DNA of 64,000 nt from Stomorhina lunata (lineage: Eukaryota > Arthropoda > Insecta > Diptera > Rhiniidae), in NCBI GenBank assembly GCA_933228675.1, contig OW121740.1:155981828-156045827 (forward strand), read 5' to 3'. The notes beneath the pieces were generated by a model. The model was not told where the DNA came from. It did not search any database and was given only the letters and a program-made list of their open reading frames with translations. This document shows positions 10,755 through 21,500 of this stretch, piece by piece. A program made the position numbers and the translations under genes. How positions within the stretch are numbered: the first letter of the stretch is position 1; each line of letters opens with the position of its first letter.

Positions 10755-12082
10755 GACATCGCTTAATCGATTCTCCTCCCGATTCTGAGTCGATCGGTAT
10801 AATTTTTATGGGGTCTACGATCACTAATAAAAAAATTACAAACGGAATCACAAACTTATAATACCCTTTCACCTATTGGTGAAGGGTATAAAAAGTAAAC
10901 ATTAAAAAACAACTTACCGCTTTACAAAAAGGACAAGCGCCAAACGCTACATCAAGAAACGTTTTACCATCGGACAATGTATTAAACCATTCCTTCAAAC
11001 AAACAGCATGAAATATTAAATTACAATGCTGGTTATCACACGAGACAATGGGAATTTCTCCATCTTCAAGTTTATAACAATAGCAGATATTGCAAAACTG
11101 TAAGGTTGTCTGAGATCCTTCGGCTGGAGTCATAGGAAAAAAGCACAAATCAAATATGCGTAGAAGATTTTTGTGAACATCCAACTCGCCATCCCAATCA
11201 CGTAAACCCTCGCTATAAACACGTCTAAGTTGGGTAACTTCTGAAGTAGGGCCAATAATGTGTAGAGACATAGAACTTATAGACGAAAAGGGATCTGTGA
11301 ATTGTAGCTTTAAGAAAACTTTTTCCTTTAAAACAAACAGACGCCAATTTGCTTTGGTGTTTGGCAATTGCGGCTGGACAACATGACACAATTCATCGAT
11401 ATCAGTAAAATTCTCATAAAATGGTCTCAGGTCTTCCAAAAAGATTTTAAACTGTTGCAAAAGCATGGATAGGGATGTGGCTTTACCCAATAGTTCATGC
11501 CAGTCCATACATGATGGCAAACTATGGTCCAATATTTTTAAATTTGGTAATGACACTTCAAGAAAATGTTGCTCATTTTGTGAAAATCTTTGAAAACGTA
11601 CTCTGGAACAGTTGTTGTCAAGCAACATATCATATTCCGTGGGATTATATAGAGTAGAAATCTCTGTATAAATGTTGTAATAATCCATATCATAATTATA
11701 ATTAATAGATAAACTATCACTTGGATCTCTTGTAGGTTGAACTAGTGTTAGCAAGTTATCTAATAACTCCTCCAGAGACCATTCTGAGGGTATATCCATT
11801 TTCGTTCCATTATATGTTTTGATATTGAAACTTTGCACTACTTGTAATTGCAAGTTACTTATGCTGGGAAAATTTGGACAAACCACTTTAATGTTGAGCC
11901 AAGTATTCTAAAATTCCTAAAGGATTTAACATTATTATTGATAAAAAAAATTCTGACGAACTTACTTTGATTTTTACTGGCCCTTTTAAAGATAGCTCTT
12001 TATTTTTCTGCGTCATTACCAGACCCGGGTGTTTTAAGAGAATTATTTCCAAATCATTTAGTTTATTACTGGATGGTTTCAT
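8638..12082 (-). CDS. FANCL: FANCL, Fanconi anaemia core-complex E3 ubiquitin ligase
   Basis: FANCL monoubiquitinates FANCD2/FANCI in interstrand crosslink repair. Three exons on the minus strand: 12082-11966, 11907-10918 and 8670-8638, giving 379 residues, close to the usual length of about 375-380. Junctions are AAATCAAA|GTAAGT to GAATTTTAG|AATACT, and AAAGCG|GTAAGT to CTCTTTTAG|AAATTG; all keep frame. The middle exon carries the central RWD-like (URD) region. The C-terminal RING-type domain (about residues 311-369) has CNIC, CDNQHC, HAVC and CPFC. The last exon adds ten residues, KLSTSFKEIL. The final intron is about 2.25 kb and almost wholly a HINE copy. Reading through the second donor gives a false C-terminus ending in intron sequence. 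A poly(A) signal (complement of 8625-8630) lies 7 bp past the stop. Confidence 0.9.
8702..10890 (-). mobile_element. HINE/DINE-1-like element, copy B, inverted relative to copy A
   Basis: Reverse complement of 1791-3979: every aligned position sums to 12681 from end to end, so there is no net length change. The stretches I compared base by base were identical. The 5' hairpin lies at 10860-10890 and the 3' hairpin near 8720. Flanking bases differ from those of copy A, so this is a separate insertion and not part of a larger duplication. It fills the last intron of FANCL, antisense to neither splice site, and the gene still has good splice signals on both sides. Confidence 0.85.
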
Positions 12083-13240
12083 TTTGGCAGATTATATTTG
12101 GAAATTTAATAACAATTCGGAAATAATTACCAGTACAGAATCGGAATCTACTTAATTTAGCGCGTTATTATAAAGAAAGCTAGGCCGATATAAAAAGTTA
12201 GCGGCGGCGATACATAAAAAGTTGCCAGCGGAATTTTGTCGTGAATTTGTTTTATTTATTTATTTATTAATACTATATATTATAAAGTAAATTTATAATA
12301 TATATATAAAAAAAGGCGCCGGGTAGCTAGACCATATGCGCACAAAAATTAAACATTTATTTATAAAAGATTTAAAGATTGATTTCATAAATATTTTCAG
12401 AAAATTTAAATAACAAAGACAAAACAAAAATATAATTAAAAGATTAAAATTAACAGATAAATACAAAATGAGCTTCAAAAATAATAGGGAAAAATAAAAT
12501 TATTTTTTTTTTAAATCAAGTAATACTTTTTTTTAATTTAAAAAGGGAACTAATTGGTCTAAACATTTTGGATGTTGTGCTTTTTAAGGCAATTTTTAAT
12601 CTGTGGCAAGTTGTTTTTAGTGGAATTTTTTTTTAGTGAATTTGTTTTCAAATTCATTTAACAAAATTTAATACAATTTTTTTATTAAAAAAATGTATAC
12701 TAAAAACATCTTAAGCAGATAAAACGCCGAAAAATATGTTATATAAAAATGGAATGTCGGGTGCTTTTAGTTTGGGAGATATGAGCATTCAAAACACCAA
12801 TATCGAGACCATAAATTTAAAAGGTACTTTTTAAAATTATATAGGTATTTACAGGAGGGTAAACAAAACTGTTTAAATAGAGAAATATTGGATAAATAAA
12901 TTATCCAAGATATATATACTAATATCATGGAATTATCTATAAAATAATTAAATAGTTAATCATTACATGTAAAAAATCATTACATTTTCTAAGTTTTTTA
13001 AATTGAGTATTTCAAAAAGCAAATATTTTGTTTAAAGATAGCACCTAATAAGACAATTAATTCTAGGTCCTTGTCAAGTTTAAACAAGATTGAGCGATAT
13101 CCGTCTGTTGAAAAGAACAACTAGAGCGAAGAACAGCTAGAGCGACGGAATTTGGTAAAATTTCCCTTATTTATTGGAAAAGTTTGGTAATTTGACCATA
13201 GCTTCCATATAACGCCGCCCTGGAAATATCAAATGACAAA
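12083..13240. other. FANCL upstream region, no gene seen
   Basis: The 150 bp before the FANCL start includes a GC-richer patch (AGCGGCGGCG near 12200), which could mark the promoter. The rest is AT-rich with no convincing coding frame. A stretch near 13090-13210 resembles decayed HINE-like sequence (ATCCGTCTGTTG, then a CATAGCTTCCATATAACG block), too worn to classify. Confidence 0.5.
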
Positions 13241-13254
13241 TATGAAATTAAAAA

Positions 13255-13745
13255 ATTTCGATAACAGTATTTTTCTATATAAAAACTTTAAGAAAAAAAT
13301 TTCTATAGAAAAATTTTCAATAAAAATGTTTTTCTATGGAAAAACAAAAAAAAAAAAAAAAAATTCTATAGAAAAATTTTCAATAAAAATATTTTTCTAT
13401 AAAACAATTTTCGATAAAAATATTTTTCTATAGAAAATACTTCGATCAAAATATTTTTCTATAGAAAAATTTTCAATAAAAATATTTTTCTATAGAAAAT
13501 ATTTCGATCAAAATATTTTTCTATAGAAAATATTTCGATCAAAATATTTTTCTATAGAAAATATTTCGATCAAAATATTTTTATATAAAAAATTTTCGAT
13601 CAAAATATTTTTCAATAGAAAATAAATTTCTATAGAAAAATTTTCGATCAAAATTTTCTATAGAAAATATTTCGATCAAAATATTTTTCTATAGAAAAAT
13701 AATATTTTGATCTACAGAAAAATTTTCTAGTTAAATTTACACAAA
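13255..13745. repeat. Tandem array with TTTCTATAGAAA and TTCGATCAAA spacers
   Basis: A unit of about 32 bp, roughly an A/T run, CTATAGAAAATATTTCGATC and another A/T run, is repeated more than ten times with drift. Half-units with the CAATAAAAATATTTTTC variant are interleaved at the left end. No coding content. Confidence 0.85.
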
Positions 13746-16180
13746 ATTTTCGAATAAAATTTTGGGTTCTGTTATCGCAAAAATTCGCAAAGATAGGTCT
13801 GGTTTTTAGTATGCCGAGGAAATTGAAATAAATAAAACCATGTTTACATTTAAAAGTATTTGTTTTTATTTATTATTTTTAAGATGGTAATGCTATGCTA
13901 AAGATTTTTAGGTTTAATTTTTTTTTAATATTAATTTTTACCTTAAACGCGCCTTAAATTCGGAGCTTGTTTTAATAATCCATTTCATTTCGCTCTATTT
14001 TTTTAATTAAATTTTATTTTTACTTAATCAAAAAGTGAAATAATTTCGTTACTTTTTTTTATTAATTATTTAATATTTATAATATTACTTTAAAAAGTAT
14101 TTGAATTATTATGTAAAATATATATTAATGTGTATATTATTTTTTGTTTTGTTGTTGATTTTGTTTTTTTTTTAATATAATTACTTTATATTTTGAATGT
14201 TTAATTTAATGCTAGAAATATTAAGTTACAAGTTACAACTATTAAATGTATAAATATTATTAATTTTTATTATTATTATATTTATATTAATGAATTAGAT
14301 TTTTGTTTGTTTATATAAATAGAAAGAAAATAAGATAAACATAAAAAAGAAAAGAAATAAATAAAAAAATCTTTTTGTTTTATATTTAAGTATTTACATA
14401 CGTTTTGAAGAGTTTTTAGAGTTTCTTTAATTATGAATAAATTTAAGACATTGTCCTAAAAATACGTATTTGCGGTAATTGAAAAAAGTTTATATTTAAA
14501 ATAAAGAAAATAACAACAAAAATATTAGGAAGACAATAATAGAAAAGTTATAAAAATAAATGAAAAAGGATTTTAAATCAATTTCATTTGGAATTTTGTT
14601 TTGGGGAAAAAATATAGACCTGGACGATTTGTATTAATTTAGAATTATTAATAAGTAAAACGTTAAAACACGGGCATAAAATATTACGTTATGAGACATT
14701 TTTAAAAATTCACTTAAATGATAGTTAATCCTAAAATAACTATGAAAACTAAATTTAGAAAAGATTTTTTATATGAACAGAAACTAGTACAAAGAATTTT
14801 GTGACAATCGGTTCACATTTAACTATAGTTCCCATACAACTCTATCCAAGAAAGTGCCTAATAAATTTTGAAATGTGTTAGCTATGATGACTAAATTTAG
14901 TACAAACTAGATACCAACATTACCAATTAGTGTAATAAATTTTATCTTAATCGGTTTACATTTTACTGCGGATCTCGATTCGAAAATAAAACTGTTGTTT
15001 TATTGTGTTAGTGTTTCGAAACTAATTTCTTTCGAATCGAAATATGCAGTAACCCCTAGCTCTTTTATGGATCCTAAAGATTTGGGGCCTTTAAGGTTCA
15101 CAGGTAGCAAATCGTTTAAAATTCAAGAAAACGATTAACTACAAAAAACATGAACTTCCAGGAATGATTATTAATTAACGATAAGGTATCGCATAGGTAG
15201 CCGTAAAAGTGAACAATTTCCCCATACAATTTTTAATTTCATTTGTTTTTATTTTATTTTAACATTTGTATTATGTTAATAATGTTTGAGACCATCAAAC
15301 ATTATAAACATAATAATGAACAGGAAAAAAGTAAAAAAAAAATTGTGTTATTTTTCGAACGGTTTGTAAGATATGATCCTGCGAAAATTATCAGTTTTGT
15401 GCAATTTTGATGTTGATGATTTTATATGTTCACAATCAGTTCTTTATCACACGAGCAACAACTTTGCCTCAGAGAGTAAATCAATATTCCGAATGGTTTG
15501 CAAGATAAGAACCTAAGAATATTATAATTTTTTTGTAAAACTGACCTAAGAATATTATAATTTTTTTGTAAAACTGACACCGAGGGCCAAAAAAAAAAAA
15601 CAATTTTCTAAGCTCATACCATATTTAAGGTTTTTCAAACAATTTGCTTTAGTTTCTATTTTATGACGGTCTTGAAAAACCAATCCCACTTTCGGATTAA
15701 GCAGAAATGTCGTGCCGTAAAATCTTCATGAAAGTGACGTAAGGCACTTTCTGGTTTTCAAACTGACCTTTATATTACCTTTTTTTGTTTTAAAATCAAT
15801 ATTAGAACGGCATGAATATAGTGTTTTCCAAACTTCATTGAATGGGACAAGGCGTTTTTGAGTTATGTTGTCAAAAGTAGTAAAAATCTTTTTTGTTTTT
15901 GTAAAAACATATATCTCGAAAACTATATACAACTCGAAAAACGTAATTTCATTCTCGGAATTAACAAACCAAAACTTTTTTAAATTAAGAATTTCGTAAG
16001 AAAATTTTTTGTTTAAAACAAAATTAATGTCCAGGTCTGAATTTTAATTGACAAGCTCATCAAACAAAAATTAAGACTTTGAGGAAATTGTGATGATTGT
16101 TGGTTGGTTTGATTTACAAAAAATATCTCAGGTTTACAAAATAGAAAATATGGAATTTTTCAAAAATTTTTCTTAATAAC
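13746..16180. other. AT-rich intergenic sequence, nothing recognised
   Basis: No sustained coding frame, RNA gene or clear transposon end. Phrases such as CAATCGGTTCACATTTAACTATAG near 14810 recur elsewhere in the window (39.3-40.1 kb) and are probably worn transposon sequence. A 31-bp stretch around 15525-15580 (CCTAAGAATATTATAATT) is directly duplicated. Confidence 0.45.
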
Positions 16181-16189
16181 GATTTTTTT

Positions 16190-16905
16190 TACCGTAAATT
16201 TAATATTATATTGAAAAAATTCTTTTTTCAATTTTAAAAATTCACTTTTTATAGGGATTTTTTTTAAATATTCTCGTTTTATAGGTAACTTTTTTAAAAT
16301 TTACTTTTTTTTATAGGGAATTTTTCAAAAATTCAGTTTTTAAGGGAATTTTTCAAAAATTTACTTTTATAGGGAATTTTTCAAAAATTGACTTTTTTAG
16401 GGAATTTTTAAAAAATACACTTTTTATAGGAAATTTTTAAAAAATTCACTTTTTATAGGAAATTTTTCATAAATTGACTTTTTATAGAAAATTTTTAAAA
16501 AACTAACATTTTTATTCAATTTTTCAAATATTCATTTTTAATAGGAAATTTTTCAAAAATTCACTTTTTATAGCGAATTTTTCAAAAATTCACTTTTTTT
16601 TTAGGAAATTTTTCAAAAATTCACTTTTTATAGAAAATTTTTCAAAAATTTACTTTTTATAGGGAATTATTCAAAAATTCACTTTTTATAGGGAATTTTT
16701 CGAAAGTTCACTTTTTATAGGGGATTTTTAAAAAATTGACTTTTTATAGGAACATTTTTTAAAAATAGACTTTTTATAGAGAATTTTTCACTTTTTAAAG
16801 GAAATTTTTTAAAAATTTACTTTTTTGGGAATTTAAAAATTTACTTTTTATAGAAAATTTTTCAAAAGTTCACTTATAAAAAGCAATTTTTGAAAAGTTA
16901 ACTTT
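16190..16905. repeat. Tandem array of 28-30 bp units
   Basis: More than twenty units of the form ACTTTTTATAGGGAATTTTTCAAAAATTC follow one another with drift and occasional deletions. A related but more decayed array lies at 19600-20060 inside the last MTA1-like intron. Confidence 0.9.
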
Positions 16906-18313
16906 CAATAGGAAGTCAATAATAAAAAATAGCTAATCCAATAAACAGTTTTTTTGCAACAAAACATACATAGACAAACAACAAAAAAAAATAATTTAGA
17001 ATCAATAAGAATTACTGACAAGTTCAAATCTATGCAACAAAAAAAAAAAGTTATATACACGCTATCAAAATATAATTTCGTTAAACATTGAACACAAACT
17101 GGGACCTGATTTTCGTTATCGATTCGAATTAAAATTCATAAAATTTTCTACAAGATTGTGGAGAATATTTTTAGGAGCTCTCAAATAAATTATATAGTTT
17201 TAAGATAAATATTTTATTTTTTTGTTAAAAATAATTTCTGGGTGATATTGATTTGCTGATATTATATATACTAATGAGTATGAAATGACTGTGTTTGACT
17301 TTTATTTAATTATAATATACATTATGCCTAACCTCCTAAAAGTATACAATAAAATGTTCTTCAAAATAAAATAAATTTCTATTCGAATCGACAGACGTTA
17401 TCAGAAAACCTAGAAAACTAAATACGGGTTTTAAAATCTATAGCGGTTTTCAATCTTGGCAGTGAAACATCTCTTTAATCAGTCTATTTCTGCTATTTAC
17501 AAAACCGCAACAAAAACGAAATTTTCACAACAAATTGTTATAGTTTGTTTTTGTAATTTAAATGTTATCAAACATTTTTGTTTTATTAAAAATCGTACCA
17601 AGTATAAGAGCATTGTATTGTAAATACATTATCAAGAGTGAATACCGCTTATATAGTAGAATATGTATTTAAAACTTGGCCAAAATTCCTGGAAAATTAT
17701 AAAGCTAACCTAAAATCTTAAATAATAAAAGAATATTTTATAACTACAAAAAATATATAACAATAAATTTTTAAGGCTTACAAAACTTAAAAACAAAAAA
17801 TTTTTCCCCTACTCCCGATTTTTTCCTGTTTCATTTGAATTTAAGTTAAAGGGTTAGTGGACATTTTTTTTAATGATGAAACTTAATAACAGTTTCAGTT
17901 TACAAAAAAAAAAAAAAAAACAATAATGTTTGTTAGCTTTAGACTTATGAAAATATATCAATATAAAAGACAAGTTGAAGTGGAGGGGAAGAGATTGGTT
18001 TTAAGGTAGAGATTTGTTGTTTCATGTTATATTTTTTAATTTATATATCTATATAATTATATTCGTCGTTGTCCTTAAAATTCTTACTTTCACTTCACTT
18101 TCCTTTAATTATACCTCTTTGTATATAAATATAAGTAGTATATATGTATGTATATAGCTCGTATTTAAACAAAACAACTATACTCTTTAGTTGTTGTAAT
18201 TATTAATTAATTTATGTACAAGATTTTTTTCTTTTTTTCAAAAAAAAAAGGATAAAGTCATCCATTTTTTACCACAGTTTCATCATTTTAAATACTTTCT
18301 TCATTAGAGCTTT
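16906..18313. other. Probable 3' untranslated/flanking DNA of the MTA1-like gene
   Basis: AT-rich sequence immediately downstream (minus strand) of the MTA1-like reading frame. Long T-rich and A-rich runs and several TTTATT (minus-strand AATAAA) motifs occur, but I cannot assign the real poly(A) site. No other gene seen. Confidence 0.4.
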
Positions 18314-18511
18314 TTAGTTTAACAGAGCATCCATGGTGTAACGAAATGGTTGTTGTTTTTGATGATGGTGATGATGCTGTTTAATTGTTGGAAGTTGTTG
18401 ACGACAGTGCTGCTGCTGCTTATTATATTGTGGCTGTTCAATTTGTGATGACGATGAAGATGATGATGTAGCCGTGGATGTAGTTGATGTTAAAGATGCC
18501 GCTGATGACGG
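18314..18511 (-). other. Possible stop-codon readthrough extension of the MTA1-like protein
   Basis: Directly after the TGA at 18514-18512 the same frame stays open for 65 codons to a TAA at 18316-18314. The stop is followed by C (TGA-C), the leakiest context known in insects. The extension is rich in Ser/Thr, then Gln and His runs, and ends in a non-repetitive PFRYTMDALLN. CAG/CAT repeats favour open frames by chance, so this is a candidate only. Confidence 0.4.
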
Positions 18512-21500
18512 TCAGTCTAATATTACAACCTCTGATTTTAAAGCTCTACTGGATATGTGAGGAGGTTTTACCACTGCTGCTGCTATAGGAATATTACGCC
18601 AAGGTTTCCGTGCTGCCCTTTTCAGTTCTGTAGGTGATAGAAACTTTCGTGCTTTTCTAGAATAACAAGTAATTAAAAAACTTATGAGGTAACTTTGAAA
18701 TATTTTAAAATAACGCATTTGTTAACCAATTATTGACAACTTTGCAAATCAGTATAGCAAATGGAATTTTTTTTTATATAAATAATATGGACAATTTTTT
18801 GTTATACCAATTAACAAATGCATAGTATTGTAAATTGGGCTAATAACAATATATTTATTGTTTTAGTTTTCTGTCAAAAATCAGTGTATAAGCTAAGGCC
18901 ACATCTCCGCATGATATCTATCAAAAAGTCAGATTTTTTAGAAACATTTGTATAGCATACTTTTAGGAAAATCTTAATAATATATAACATATAACGTTCA
19001 CTACGTTGTTACTTATTTGTCAATAGTTTAGAATATCATTTAAAGTAAATGCTTTGACAAACAAACGGATATGTTTTGATATCAAATTTTATTTAACTTT
19101 TTGCAAAATAAATTATTTTGAAAATCCCTAAGGTATGTTATGTTACACAATATTTGCTTAAAAGTCAGAGTTTTCGATCGATATCAAATGCGGCGATTTG
19201 TCCCCTAATTTTAATCAAAGTTTAACGTAACTCGAATGACATTTATACTATTCATTTAACAGGGAAAATAACTTATTGATATCCTGTGACCCACATTGCG
19301 CCTTTTCAAGTTTCGGGAAGGAATCAATTTTCAAGTTTCGGAAAGAAAACATGATTAACGACATAAGTTCAAAATCAAGCGAATCATACTTGCTAATGTT
19401 AAAAGATGCTATTTTGGCCTAAGCAAACAGCTGAGGAATAAACACCACAAAACTTTAATACTACTATTAGCACAAGCAGAGTTTTTGATAGAAGGATCCT
19501 ACGAAAAATGTATGGACCGGCTGCGTTAAAGGACTTGTTGTGCGAAAGATTAACCTACGAAAATATGCGCACTAGATCATTTGAAGTTATTTTAAGTGCT
19601 TTATTAAAAATTAACTTTTTTAAGGAAATTTTTATAAATTAACTTTTAATAGGGAATTTTTCATAAATTTTTGTTTTAAGAGAATTTTTAACAAATTTTA
19701 ATTAACCTTTTCAGGTAATTTTTTCAAATTATGCTTTTTATAGGGAATTTTTAATAAATTCCCTTTTTAAATGTTTTTTTTCAAAAACTCATCATTTATA
19801 GAGTAGTTTTCACGTTTTATATGTAATTTTTAAAAAAGGAAATTTAAAAAAATACTGTTTCTATAGGTAATTTAAAGAAAAATGTTATACAGGAATTTTT
19901 AAAAAATTCTCTTAATTCAATGAGTCTTTTATAGGCAATTACAAAATTTCCCATAAAAACTAAATTTTTGAAAAATTTCTTATTAAAAGAAAATTTTTTT
20001 TTAAATTTCCTATATTTTGTTAAGTTCTCTACAAAATTAGAATTAAGTGAAAAGTTTTTAAATATCATCATAAATTTTAATTTCACTTACTTGCTGGAAT
20101 TTGTTGCTCTAAAGTAAACATCATCTGGTGCATCCATCCAACTGATAACCTGTTTTCGACCATTTCCTGTACGTGCCATTTGAGCAATTTTCGGTTTTCC
20201 ATTAAGCTGTAAAATATGAGGGTTAAGAAAAATCACAAAGATAAACTTAATAAAACAAAAAACATACGTGATGTCTTGATAGTGGTTGTCCAGAGGCAGC
20301 CATCATAGCAGCAAACTGTTCAGGACTCGGACAATGCGAGGGCATGGGATCTTTATTAGGTCTCTTCGCAGGTGGACCAGCCGGCACAATCGTCACTATA
20401 GAAAAAATAAAATAAGAAACAATACATACTTTATATACAAATCTTAATTGGAGTCATATCTATATACATACCCTCTGTACCATTAAGTTGCGTTTCTTCA
20501 TGAGGTCTTTTACGCATAACGGAGGGGGCGGGTGTTGGTATAATTGTTAGTTCTTTTTCAAGATCAATAATTTTATTGGGTATTCGATCGTATAGAAGAC
20601 TACCGTCGGGACCTTTGGGTGGCTTAGGGAAAAAGACCACATCTGGTTTTGGCATTTTATCTTTTGGTGTTAAAACTAACCATTCGTGTGGTCCAACGCC
20701 AGGTGATCCCAAACGATTAGCTATTTTAGTAACACTACCACGCTCTTTCTTTTTCAGCAATAAAATATTCTTAATATCTGCTGCTGATTTTCCAGCCATA
20801 CGATTTGTAACTATTATGATCAAATAACGGAAGGAACATTTCATTAATAACAGCAACAAATAGCAAATTATTTGAAAAATAAACTTACATTCTTGCTTGA
20901 CCAGCTGCGTATTAATTGCGTATGAACTTTGTCTGGCAGCTTTCTTGGGTTTAATGAAATTTCTGCACATTATTCGCGCCAGTCGCGTCATTGGATTCGT
21001 GTGTAAATAGAATGCGGTGCGTGTCTTCATTATCGGTCTGGGTGAACTCGAGCTAATTGCTATGCCATGAGCCTGAGCATAATGCCTAGCGAGATGTGTT
21101 TTTAATTTAAACTCTTTGCCACAATTAACAATTGAACACCTAAGAAATTGCCTCCAATTTATTAATAATTGAATATTCGCTGGAAATAGATATAATGTAA
21201 TACTCACTTATGCAATGAACGATTCGATAAATCACTGACTTTTTCATCGTCGTCTGCTAGTACTTTTTTCTTGGTTTCTTCCATGCTGCCATCATTTTTA
21301 CTCTTAAGACCCCCATATTTTTTCCAATAATCCCAACACGTTTGACACAAACGTACGAGCATATTGCCACTATTCCATGGGTACCACTAAATGAGAAGAA
21401 TTTAAAATGTTAAAAAAATGAATAAAATATATTTCTTTTATAACATACTTGTGTTGATTTCATAGCTGAGCAAGATTCACAGGGTTTTCCCATATTTGAG

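Noticed and set aside
10873..10917. FANCL ending as CPFCKAVSCFLMFTF...
   Set aside because: This reads through a perfect GTAAGT donor into the intron; the spliced 10-codon exon at 8638-8670 gives a family-like end.
11475..12155. Plus- and minus-strand frames overlapping FANCL (e.g. 11475-11657, 11538-11720, 11967-12155)
   Set aside because: Shadow frames of the FANCL exons without start context or motifs.
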